Origin: CAZTTG01 sp964615935
GTDB lineage: Bacteria > Planctomycetota > UBA1135 > GCA-002686595
Direction of reading: 5' to 3'
Assembly (NCBI GenBank): GCA_964615935.1
Contig: CAZTTG010000055.1
Span: forward strand, 1 to 39,953
DNA length: 39,953 nucleotides
The notes beneath the pieces were generated by a model that did no database searches, was not told the DNA's origin, and saw nothing but the letters and a program-made list of their open reading frames with translations. Shown piece by piece: positions 33,023 to 39,953 of the stretch; the first letter of the stretch is position 1; each line of letters starts with the position of its first letter. The translations under genes were made by a program, and so were the position numbers.

Positions 33023-34684
33023 TCAGCGGGCGGCGATCCCCTGGCCCGGGCCCAGGCTCTTGAGGCGGAACTCTCCCGAGGTGTCCTGCTCGCGCTCGGC
33101 GAACTGCCGCCAGCGCTCGTCGAGCACCCGGAAGGGGTCGGCGTCCTCGATCCCGAAGATCTGGCCCGAGTCCCCCCGCCACTCGGCCAGGAAGCTCTTG
33201 GGCTGGCGCGCCCGCAGGGCCCCCGCCCGCAGCCAGAGCTGTCCGTCCTTGCCCTCCATGCGGGCCAGGTAGTCGTAGTAGCTCCAGGCCTTGGCCAGGT
33301 CCACGTCGTCGATCTCGAAGGTGTTCTTCTTGGCCAGGAGCTCGATGCGCACCCCGTACTCCAGCGCCAGGCTGTTGAAGTAGTCGCGCGTCCCCAGCAT
33401 GGGGGTCTTGGCGCCCCCCGTGCGCTTGCGCCGCTCGCTGACGTAGCGCGCCCGCTTCTCCTCGTCGAAGGCCACCGGGGTCACCGAGTTGCGACCCAGG
33501 AACTCCAGGGAGACCCAGTAGGCCACCGCGTGCTCCAGCCACTCGGTGTTCAGCCCGCGCCCGTTGCCGCCGTAGTGGTAGGTGGCCAGCCCGCGGCCGA
33601 TCTGGTGGGCCACGTAGCCCTCGAAGTCGGTCTTGTCGCTGACCTTGCAGTAGGAGAGGATGCACGGCGCCATGCCCCGGTGCGCGATCTGGCCGGTGAC
33701 GTCCAGGCGCTTCTCCTTGTGGGGGCCCCACTGCTGATTGAAGTACTTGATCCAGAAGAGCTCGTAGGCCTTCCCGTCGTCGGGACCCAGGAAGATCTCG
33801 TGGTAGAGGCCCTCGGGGATGTGGTCGTCGTAGTGCTCGTCCAGGTAGGGATCGACGAAGTCGCTCTTGAAGCCCTCGATGGCGGTCTCCGACAGCCGCA
33901 GGAGCTCCTCCGCCCGCCCGTCGCCGATCCAGTCGAGGTAGATCAGGCGGACGTGCTGGCTCTCCTGCACCGAGAAGGGCCACTGGCCGCCGCCGATCTC
34001 CTTGGAGATCCGCACTAGGCGCTCGGGCGTCTCGACCTTGCGGACCGAGTCCTTGGCCTTCTTGGCGCGCTGGGCCACCGCCTCGCCGGCCACCACCTTG
34101 CGCTGCCGCTTCATCTCCTTCTGCATGTCCTCGGCGGCGTCAGGGAAGGCGGTGCTGGCCAGGAAGCGCTGCAGGCGCTCCATGGCGTTGATCACCCGCT
34201 GGTGGGTCAGGAACCAGTCGCGGCTGGCCTTGGCGTGGCCGTCGCGGAGCTCGATCAGCTCGTCGATCTGGCCCTTCCGGTTGAGGTATTCCCGGCCCAG
34301 GCTGTAGAGGCTGTGGTCGGGCAGGAAGACGGCGATGCGGGAGATGTGCTTGCCGGGGATGGAGACCACGCTGCGCCGGCTGGTGACCACCCACTCCCCC
34401 CTGCTGGTGATCTTGTAGGGGACCGAGGAGGGGTCCCGCCGATTGGCCACGAAGACCTCGTTGGCCAGCTGGCCCCTGTAGCTGATCTTGGAGCCGTCCT
34501 CGTTCCTGGAGATCCCCCCGCCGGGGACCGGCTCGCCCACCAGGACGCGCTGCCCGTCGATGGTCACCAGGTGCTTCTTGTAGCGTCCGGCGGTGCGCTC
34601 GTCGGTGAAGTGGATCTTGAGGACCTGGGCCTCCAGGGTGGACGAGAGGGCGAAGAGGGCCAGCAGGGCCAGGAGGGTGCGCAT
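33023..34684 (-). CDS. Secreted gluzincin-like protein with HQIGR in place of HExxH
   Basis: 553 residues, with a signal peptide (about 1-19, ending TLEAQ). Residues 355-395 resemble the gluzincin core: VAHQIGRGLATYH followed by EWLEHAVAYWVS at 381-392. The two positions match H-E-x-x-H and W-L-x-E-G-L-A-x of active members, but Glu becomes Gln361, the second His becomes Arg364 and the third-ligand Glu becomes His385. First His to third-ligand position is 25 residues, the same as in the neighbour at 30399-32084, which supports the alignment. Zinc hydrolysis is unlikely. A basic, Lys/Arg-rich stretch around 190-216 precedes the core. The start is the first Met of the signal peptide; the ribosome-binding site is weak, and a TATACT element lies 37 bases upstream. 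The gene is divergent from the glycosyltransferase. Confidence 0.72.
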   Translation of the reverse strand: MRTLLALLALFALSSTLEAQVLKIHFTDERTAGRYKKHLVTIDGQRVLVGEPVPGGGISRNEDGSKISYRGQLANEVFVANRRDPSSVPYKITSRGEWVVTSRRSVVSIPGKHISRIAVFLPDHSLYSLGREYLNRKGQIDELIELRDGHAKASRDWFLTHQRVINAMERLQRFLASTAFPDAAEDMQKEMKRQRKVVAGEAVAQRAKKAKDSVRKVETPERLVRISKEIGGGQWPFSVQESQHVRLIYLDWIGDGRAEELLRLSETAIEGFKSDFVDPYLDEHYDDHIPEGLYHEIFLGPDDGKAYELFWIKYFNQQWGPHKEKRLDVTGQIAHRGMAPCILSYCKVSDKTDFEGYVAHQIGRGLATYHYGGNGRGLNTEWLEHAVAYWVSLEFLGRNSVTPVAFDEEKRARYVSERRKRTGGAKTPMLGTRDYFNSLALEYGVRIELLAKKNTFEIDDVDLAKAWSYYDYLARMEGKDGQLWLRAGALRARQPKSFLAEWRGDSGQIFGIEDADPFRVLDERWRQFAEREQDTSGEFRLKSLGPGQGIAAR

Positions 34685-34720
34685 GGGTGGACCGTCCGGG
34701 AAGGGGAGGGGTCGCTGGTC

Positions 34721-34726
34721 AGTATA
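34721..34726 (-). promoter_or_regulatory. Possible -10 element (TATACT) of the HQIGR gene
   Basis: On the minus strand TATACT matches five of six consensus bases, giving a leader of about 30 bases. The -35 region is not recognisable. It lies in the divergent gap with the glycosyltransferase gene. Confidence 0.35.
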
Positions 34727-34759
34727 ACCCGGCGGGTGGATCGCCGTGGAGGGAGTCGC

Positions 34760-34765
34760 TAGGGT
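34760..34765 (+). promoter_or_regulatory. Possible -10 element (TAGGGT) of the glycosyltransferase gene
   Basis: TAGGGT, preceded by GC, lies 47 bases before the ATG. It is a weak match to the consensus and is listed because the same GCTANNNT pattern precedes three other genes in this window. Confidence 0.22.
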
Positions 34766-34811
34766 GACCGCCCCGGCAGGCCACGGGGGATCGATCCCGA
34801 GAGGAGCCACC

Positions 34812-36398
34812 ATGGCGAGGATCAGCGTCTGCATGATCGCGCGGGACGAGGAGCGCGTCCTGTCCGATTGTCTCGATTCGGTGAGGCCCTGGGTGGAGGA
34901 GATCTGCCTGGTCGACACCGGCTCGCGGGACCGCACCCGCGAGCTGGCCGAGGCCGCCGGCGCCCGGGTGCGGGACTTCCCGTGGTGCGACGACTTCTCG
35001 GCGGCCCGCAACGCCTCCCTGGAGATGGCCACCGGCGACTGGATCCTGGTGATCGACGCCGACGAGGTGCTGGCCGAGGAGAGCGGGCCGATCTTGCGCC
35101 GCCTGAGCGAGCGCGAGGACGCCCAGGCCTTCCTGGTGTGGCAGGACAACCTCGACGCCCACCGCCGCCCCCAGCCGGTGGCGGTGCCGCGCCTCTTCCG
35201 CAACCGGCCGGAGATCCGCTTCTCCCGGCCGGTGCACGAGTCGGTCATGGAGAGCCTGCTGGCCCTCTCGAGCGGGCCGCTGGAGTGCGCCGAGGTCCAC
35301 CTCGAGCACCGCGGCTACCTGCCGGAGGTGCTGGCCGGGCGCGACAAGCACGCGCGCAACCTGCGCATCCTGCGGGCGCAGTTCGAGCGCCGGCCGGACG
35401 ACCTCTTCAACGCCTACAAGCTGGCCGCCACCCTGCGCAAGGCGGGCCCGACCGCGGAGGAGGAGCGCGCCTGGGAGCGCGCCCTCGAGCTCGCCGAGGC
35501 GCTCGACGAGCCCCGGCGCGCCGCCCAGCCCTTCCTGCCCATGGTGTACGCGGGCTGCGCCCGCTCGCTGCTCGAGAGGGGCCGCCTGGCGCGGGCCCGG
35601 GAGGTGACCGAGGCCGGCGCGCGGGCCTTCCCCGAGGCGGTCGAGCTGCGCTGGATCGCCGGCGAGCTGGCTCGCTGCACCGGCGACCTGGCCGCGGCCG
35701 AGGCGGCCTTCCGCGGATGCCTGGAGGCGTCGGCCGCCCAGCCGGTCTACTCCGGCGATCCCGCCGCGAGGACCTGGAAGCCGGCCCTGGGCCTGGCGCG
35801 GACCCACGGCGAGGCCGGCGACCTCGAGGCCGCGGCCTCCGACCTGGAGCGGGCCCTCTCCTTCGAGCCCTCCGACCCGGCCGCCCGCGCGCTGCTCCTG
35901 CGCGTCCGCCTGGCGCAGGGCCGGGAGGCGGAGGGCCTGGCCGAGCTGGCGGCCCTCATGGAGGAGGCCCCGACCCACCCCGAGGTCCAGCTCGCCGGCG
36001 GGGAGATCGCCTGGATGCAGGGGCAGCACGACACCGCCCGCGACCTCTGGCGGGCGGCGGCCGGCGGGGACGAGGCCGGCAACCAGGCCCGCGCGCACCT
36101 GGCCCTGGCGCACCTGGCCCGGGGAGCGCTGGGGGAGGCCCAGGAGGAGGTGGCCGCTCTGGTGGCGCGCGACCTGTCCACCGCCGCCTGCCGGCTGCTG
36201 GTGGGGGTGGTCTGCGGCCGCGAGCTCGAGCTGGACCCCGCCTTCCCGGCCGAGGGCCTGTGCCGCGCCCTGGTGCCCTGGCTGCGCGAGCTGGTGGAGG
36301 CGCCCGATTCCAAGGCGGCCCGGCGCTTCGCCGAGCGTGCGCCGGCCGCGGCCGGCCGGGTGCCGGGCATCGAGCGCCTGCTGGTCGAGGACGGCTGA
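34812..36398 (+). CDS. Family 2 glycosyltransferase with C-terminal TPR repeats
   Basis: 528 residues. The GT2 catalytic domain occupies about 1-200: ISVCMIARDEERVLSDCLDS at the start, CLVDTGSRDRT at 32-42, the sugar-nucleotide-binding region DFSAARNASLEMATGDW, and DADE at 82-85 as the DxD-type metal site. A repeated helical region (about 205-490) contains TPR-type pairs such as LARAREVTEAGARAFPEAV and AAEAAFRGCLEASAAQ. This GT2-TPR layout occurs in peptide and protein glycosyltransferases such as SunS, as well as in many of unknown target. There is no membrane segment, so it acts in the cytosol. GAGGAG eight bases before the ATG supports the start. The Fpg/Nei gene follows after 15 bases; the two may be co-transcribed without a functional link. 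Confidence 0.87.
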   Translation: MARISVCMIARDEERVLSDCLDSVRPWVEEICLVDTGSRDRTRELAEAAGARVRDFPWCDDFSAARNASLEMATGDWILVIDADEVLAEESGPILRRLSEREDAQAFLVWQDNLDAHRRPQPVAVPRLFRNRPEIRFSRPVHESVMESLLALSSGPLECAEVHLEHRGYLPEVLAGRDKHARNLRILRAQFERRPDDLFNAYKLAATLRKAGPTAEEERAWERALELAEALDEPRRAAQPFLPMVYAGCARSLLERGRLARAREVTEAGARAFPEAVELRWIAGELARCTGDLAAAEAAFRGCLEASAAQPVYSGDPAARTWKPALGLARTHGEAGDLEAAASDLERALSFEPSDPAARALLLRVRLAQGREAEGLAELAALMEEAPTHPEVQLAGGEIAWMQGQHDTARDLWRAAAGGDEAGNQARAHLALAHLARGALGEAQEEVAALVARDLSTAACRLLVGVVCGRELELDPAFPAEGLCRALVPWLRELVEAPDSKAARRFAERAPAAAGRVPGIERLLVEDG

Positions 36399-36413
36399 TC
36401 GGCGGCCGCGGGC

Positions 36414-37331
36414 ATGCCCGAGCTCCCCGACCTGGTCCTCTACCTCGAGCGGCTCGAGCCGCGCGTGCTGGGCCGTGAGCTCGAGGCCCTGCGGATCGCC
36501 AGCCCCTTCCTGCTGCGGACCGTGGACCCGCCGCCGCAGGACCTCGTGGGCCGGCGCGTGAGCGGCCTTTCACGGCTGGGCAAGCGCCTGGTGCTGGCCT
36601 TCGAGGGGGGCCTCTTCGCGGCGCTGCACCTGATGGTGGCCGGCCGGCTGCGCTGGAGAGGGAGGGGGGCCGCGGTCCCCGGCCGGGCCGGGCTGGCGGC
36701 CCTCGACTTCGAGGCCGGCACCCTGCTCCTGACCGAGGCGGGCTCGAAGCGCCGCGCCTCCTTGCATGTGCTGCGGGGCGAGGAGGAGCTCGCCCGGCTC
36801 GATCCCGGCGGCCTGGAGGTGCTCGAGGCGGAGCCCGCGGACTTCGAGCGCGCCCTCGCCCGCGAGAGCCACACCCTCAAGCGGGCCCTGTGCGACCCGC
36901 GGATCCTCTCCGGGATCGGCAACGCCTTCTCGGACGAGATCCTGCACCGGGCCCGCCTCTCGCCGGTCCGCCTCACCGGCTCGCTGGAGGCGGGCGAGGT
37001 CGCGGCGCTCTTCGAGGCCGCCCGCGGCGCGCTCAGGGAGTGGACCGATCGCCTGCGCGACGAGCTCGGCCCGGAGGCCTTCCCCGAGAAGGTCACCGCC
37101 TTCCGCGAGGGGATGGCCGTCCACGGCCGCTTCGGCCAGCCCTGCCCGGTCTGCGGCACCGCGGTGCAGCGCATCCGCCGCGCCTCCAACGAGACGAACT
37201 ACTGCCCGCGCTGCCAGACCGGGGGGCGGCTCCTGCGCGATCGCTCCCTCTCGCGCCTGCTCAAGGACGACTGGCCCCGGACCGCGGAGGAGTGGGAGTC
37301 GCGTCGGGGCGGCGGGACCTCTCCTAGTTGA
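36414..37331 (+). CDS. Fpg/Nei-family DNA glycosylase
   Basis: 305 residues, somewhat longer than typical Fpg (about 270). After removal of Met the N-terminus is PELPD: catalytic Pro and Glu are present, but the following conserved Glu is Asp. LGKRLVL carries the Lys of the beta-hairpin, GIGNAFSDEIL the conserved Asn of the helix-two-turn-helix, and the C-terminus has a zinc finger CPVC...CPRC. The finger reads ASNETNYCP where true MutM has GQRSTYYCP-like residues, so the phosphate-contacting Arg is Asn. This sub-pattern, with CQTGGRLLRDRSLSRLLKDDWP after it, occurs in an Fpg/Nei subgroup whose substrate preference may not be 8-oxoguanine. Role: removal of oxidised bases with AP-lyase activity. 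The 3' end overlaps the convergent FKBP gene by eight bases. Confidence 0.88.
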   Translation: MPELPDLVLYLERLEPRVLGRELEALRIASPFLLRTVDPPPQDLVGRRVSGLSRLGKRLVLAFEGGLFAALHLMVAGRLRWRGRGAAVPGRAGLAALDFEAGTLLLTEAGSKRRASLHVLRGEEELARLDPGGLEVLEAEPADFERALARESHTLKRALCDPRILSGIGNAFSDEILHRARLSPVRLTGSLEAGEVAALFEAARGALREWTDRLRDELGPEAFPEKVTAFREGMAVHGRFGQPCPVCGTAVQRIRRASNETNYCPRCQTGGRLLRDRSLSRLLKDDWPRTAEEWESRRGGGTSPS

Positions 37332-37998
37332 CGATCTCGAGCAGCTCGACGTCGAAGATCAAGGTGGCCAGCGGGGGGATGCTGGGCGGGAAGCCGCGCC
37401 GTCCGTAGCCGAGCTGGTAGGGGATGATCAGCTTGCGCTTTCCGCCGACCTTCATGGACCCCACTCCCTCGGTCCAACCCGGGATGACCTTGTTCAGGGG
37501 GAAGGTGGACGGCTCGCCCCGGTCGACCGAGCTGTCGAACTTCGTTCCGTCCACCAGGTAGCCGGTGTAGTGCACCTTGACCGTGCTGGAGGGATCGGGC
37601 TGCGCGCCGGGTCCCTCGACCAGCTCGTACCACATGAGGCCCGTGTCCGAGGACCCGCGCTCGCCCACCAGGGGGGCGCCGGGCAGGCCGTAGACGGCGG
37701 TCGAGAGGACCTTGCCGCTCTGGCCGTCCAGGCTCACCGCGTGGGTGGCCTTGCCGTCGTACACCTCGACCCGGACGAGCAGGCCCTCCTCCCCCTGGGC
37801 GATGGCCGCCGAATAGGCCCTCCCCGGGACGAGCTCGGTCGCCGCGCGGATGGCGTCCTCCAGCTTCACCGCTCCGGCCGTCAGGGCGGCGGGATCGGTG
37901 GGGATGACGGAGTAGTCGACCTTCTGGGTCTGGGTGGTGAGCAGGCCGCCGCCGAGGGCGCCCGCCGCGAACGCGGCCAGCAGGGGGGTTCGAAGCAT
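37324..37998 (-). CDS. Exported FKBP-type peptidyl-prolyl isomerase with N-terminal PepSY-like domain
   Basis: 224 residues. A signal-like hydrophobic stretch (about 4-20) suggests export. Residues about 40-100 resemble a PepSY domain (VKLEDAIRAATELVPG, then VEVYDGKATHAVSLDGQSG). Residues about 135-223 form a complete FKBP domain: VKVHYTGYLVDGTKFDSS, FPLNKVIPGWTEGVGSM, GGKRKLIIPYQLGYG and LIFDVELLEI, with the hydrophobic pocket residues Tyr144, Phe154, Asp155, Val171-Ile172, Trp175 and Tyr194. It should catalyse proline isomerisation in the periplasm. PepSY plus FKBP in one chain is uncommon. The stop overlaps the 3' end of the convergent glycosylase gene. The ribosome-binding site is weak. 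Confidence 0.86.
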   Translation of the reverse strand: MLRTPLLAAFAAGALGGGLLTTQTQKVDYSVIPTDPAALTAGAVKLEDAIRAATELVPGRAYSAAIAQGEEGLLVRVEVYDGKATHAVSLDGQSGKVLSTAVYGLPGAPLVGERGSSDTGLMWYELVEGPGAQPDPSSTVKVHYTGYLVDGTKFDSSVDRGEPSTFPLNKVIPGWTEGVGSMKVGGKRKLIIPYQLGYGRRGFPPSIPPLATLIFDVELLEIVN

Positions 37999-38122
37999 CG
38001 TCTCAGCTCGTCTGTGGAGGTTCTCGCCCGCGCGAGGCCGGGTACCGCCCGGACGCGCCGCGCGGGCGCAACGCGAGCTTCCGGGCCGCGCCCGCCCCCG
38101 TCAAGGGTCGGGTCCCGGTCTC

Positions 38123-38151
38123 TCGACCCGGGGGCCGGCGGTGCCTAGAAT
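38123..38151 (+). promoter_or_regulatory. Candidate sigma-70 promoter of the YihY gene
   Basis: TCGACC (38123-38128), a 17-base spacer and TAGAAT (38146-38151) match the -35 and -10 consensus at four and five of six bases. They lie 24 bases before the GTG start at 38175. This is the best housekeeping-type promoter in the window. Confidence 0.45.
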
Positions 38152-38174
38152 CCGACGCGAAGGCGAGGAGAAGG

Positions 38175-39782
38175 GTGCGCGGAGGTGATCCCAAGAAGGT
38201 CCGACATCGCTCCCGTGGGGGGTCCGAGAGCGGCCGCCCCGGCTGGCGGGAGGGCTCCCTGCGCTCGCTCTACGACTTCTTCTCCCGCGAGGTGTGGCTG
38301 CCCGATCTGCACGCCGTCTCGCGGCTGCGCGCGGCGGGCCTCGGCATCCTGCGGCTGCTCTACCTGACCAGCCGCGGCTTCTCGCGCGACGCCTGCACCT
38401 TCCGGGCGGCGGCGCTGACCTACATCACGGTCCTGTCGCTGGTGCCCTTCCTGGCCTTCTCGGTCTCGGTGGCCAAGGGCTTCGGCGGCTACCAGGAGCT
38501 GCGGGACCAGATCATCATGCCCAACCTGGACCGGATCTTGCCTCCGGTCGAGGAGGGGGACGAGGGCGACCCGCAGGCCCCGCCCGACGCTCCGGGTGGG
38601 GGGGAGGAGGAGGCCCCCGCGCCGGGCGAGCCCCCCGCCGAGGTGGACGGGGGCGAGGCCGTCCCTCCCGGCGAGGAGGAGCAGAAGGCCTCCGGCCAGG
38701 AGCTGCGCGAGATGGTGCTCTTCCTGCTCGATCGGGTGGAGCGGACCGACTTCAAGAAGCTGGGCGCCTTCGGCCTCATCATCCTGGTCTGGACGGTGCT
38801 CAAGCTGCTGGGCTCGGTGGAGCGCTCCTTCAACGAGATCTGGGGCGTGCGGCGCGCCCGGCGCCTGTACCGCAAGCTCTCCGACTACCTGACCCTGGTG
38901 GTCATCACCCCGATCTTCCTGGTCACCGCCCTGGGTCTGTTCACCCTGACCCAGTTCCAGACCTTCGTCGACTGGCTGCGCGACACCCTGCGGCTGGCGC
39001 CGGTCATCGAGCTCTTCCTCTCGGCCGCTCCCCTCATCACCCTCTGGGCCGGCCTGGGTCTGGTCTACCTGACCCTGCCCAACACCCGCGTGCGCCTGTC
39101 CTCGGCGGCCCTGGGGGGCGCCCTGGCGGCGGTGGTGAGCGTGGCCGCCCTGGTGGCCCACACCCACCTGCAGGTGGGCGTGGCCAACCTCAGCGCCATC
39201 TACGCCAGCTTCGCGGCCTTCCCGATCTTCATGTTCTTCGTCTTCCTCCTGTGGACCGGGGTCCTGATGGGCGCGGAGCTGGCCGCGGCCCACCAGTCCG
39301 CGGGCGCCTTCCGGGAGATCATCCTGTCCCGCCCCGCCGACCGCGTCCACCGGGAGGAGATCGCCCTGCGCGCCCTGGCCCGGGTGGGGATGGCGTTCCT
39401 CAAGGGCGACCGCCCGCCCACCACGGTCGAGCTGGCGGACGCGATCTCGGTGCCCGCGAGGAGCGTGCGGGAGGTCTTCGACGTGCTGGCCGATCGGGGC
39501 GTCCTGTCCCGGCACGAGGGCGGCGAGCGGGACGGCTGGCTGCCGGCCATCGACCCCTCGCGCCTGCGGGTGAAGACCGTGCTGGACCGCCTCGGCTCGG
39601 CGGCCGATCGCCCCGGGATCGGGGGCGCCGAGGAGCCCGGGCTCGATCGGAGGATCGACCGCGCCCTCCAGGGCCTGGCCCGGGCCGCGGAGACCTCCGG
39701 CCACAACCTCAGCCTGCGCGAGCTGGTGCTGGCCGAGCTGGAGGCCGAGGCGGCGGAGAGGACGGTGGAGGATTCGGAGTGA
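38175..39782 (+). CDS. YihY/BrkB-family multi-pass membrane protein with winged-helix-like tail
   Basis: 535 residues. The YihY domain has FRAAALTYITVLSLVPFLAF at about 76-95 and the family E-x-x-(F/L)-N-x-I-W segment at 216-223 (VERSFNEIW). Further membrane helices lie at about 240-260, 282-300, 310-330 and 345-368. The first extracytoplasmic loop carries an unusual acidic, Pro/Gly-rich insertion at about 123-172. The C-terminal part (about 390-470) looks like a winged helix: TTVELADAISVPARSVREVF and VLADRGVLSRHEG. Members are proposed envelope proteins, and a transport role is not proven. The start is GTG with GAGGAG about four bases upstream. The sigma-70-like promoter at 38123 fits this start. 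The dispersed repeat begins 32 bases after the stop. Confidence 0.88.
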   Translation: MRGGDPKKVRHRSRGGSESGRPGWREGSLRSLYDFFSREVWLPDLHAVSRLRAAGLGILRLLYLTSRGFSRDACTFRAAALTYITVLSLVPFLAFSVSVAKGFGGYQELRDQIIMPNLDRILPPVEEGDEGDPQAPPDAPGGGEEEAPAPGEPPAEVDGGEAVPPGEEEQKASGQELREMVLFLLDRVERTDFKKLGAFGLIILVWTVLKLLGSVERSFNEIWGVRRARRLYRKLSDYLTLVVITPIFLVTALGLFTLTQFQTFVDWLRDTLRLAPVIELFLSAAPLITLWAGLGLVYLTLPNTRVRLSSAALGGALAAVVSVAALVAHTHLQVGVANLSAIYASFAAFPIFMFFVFLLWTGVLMGAELAAAHQSAGAFREIILSRPADRVHREEIALRALARVGMAFLKGDRPPTTVELADAISVPARSVREVFDVLADRGVLSRHEGGERDGWLPAIDPSRLRVKTVLDRLGSAADRPGIGGAEEPGLDRRIDRALQGLARAAETSGHNLSLRELVLAELEAEAAERTVEDSE

Positions 39783-39813
39783 GCTGGAACGGGTGGATTC
39801 TTGCGGCCGCCGC

Positions 39814-39953
39814 CACAGCCTGCCGGGATGCCGACGGGATTCCTGCTCCCACGGACGATTCCTGTGGCCGTGAGGCCGCGACCGACGCAACGGCAGACGT
39901 GAGCGGTCTACTCGGCGAGCGCCCGCGGAGCGGGCGCGGCCTCGTTGCAGCCT
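39814..39953 (+). repeat. Dispersed intergenic repeat, copy B, runs off the window
   Basis: 39853-39953 aligns with 4342-4443 (about seven mismatches), and 39814-39874 aligns with 4435-4496, so the two copies are shifted windows on one tandem unit. The 8-bp hairpin of the unit is at 39919-39937. The copy is cut by the end of the window, so its full length is unknown. Stretch 39783-39813 holds nothing else recognisable. Confidence 0.8.

Overview
The window is a GC-rich (by eye roughly 70% or more) bacterial chromosome segment with 28 protein-coding genes that I can support. I see no rRNA, tRNA, CRISPR array, phage or transposase gene. Many genes overlap by 1-4 bases (ATGA or TGATG junctions), so they probably form several multi-gene transcripts. 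The mix of secreted gluzincin-like proteins, FG-GAP and beta-helix proteins, an ECF sigma/anti-sigma module, an NtrC-type regulator and a Gld-type ABC cluster suggests a free-living Gram-negative bacterium. Planctomycetota or a similar high-GC lineage is my best guess, but no ribosomal or other phylogenetic marker here fixes it.

Layout. 1-130: nested hairpins. 127-1248 (-): Sua5/LMW-phosphatase fusion. 1349-4305 (+): two-component operon made of a double histidine kinase and a sigma-54 activator. 4306-4888: 583-base gap holding a dispersed repeat, a hairpin element and a possible sigma-54 promoter. 4889-6832: dnaK. 7100-12172: four-gene ABC-2 exporter operon with Gld-type auxiliary proteins. 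12282-16066: mrfA-mrfB-like helicase/exonuclease DNA repair pair. 16067-16270: perfect 25-bp inverted repeat. 16271-19420: ECF sigma factor, membrane anti-sigma candidate and a PDZ/coiled-coil protein. 19490-19804: PilZ-like protein. 19935-26054: operon of a fused ABC ATPase-permease, a PDZ lipoprotein and two secreted FG-GAP proteins. 26121-28879: HD protein overlapping a secreted beta-helix/PA14 protein. 28889-34684 (-): four genes, three of them secreted gluzincin-type proteins of which only one keeps HExxH. 34812-37331 (+): GT2-TPR glycosyltransferase and an Fpg/Nei glycosylase. 37324-37998 (-): PepSY-FKBP isomerase. 38175-39782 (+): YihY/BrkB membrane protein. 39783-39953: second copy of the dispersed repeat.

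How the genes may work together. Three themes recur: signalling (kinase/NtrC pair, ECF module, PilZ), export and cell surface (two ABC-2 systems, FG-GAP pair, beta-helix/PA14, gluzincin set) and genome or protein maintenance (MrfAB, Fpg/Nei, DnaK, FKBP, Sua5). The least familiar units are the ABC/PDZ/FG-GAP operon and the gluzincin triad with two eroded active sites. The intergenic repeats at 4342-4622, 16075-16180 and 39814-39953 form a composite dispersed element.
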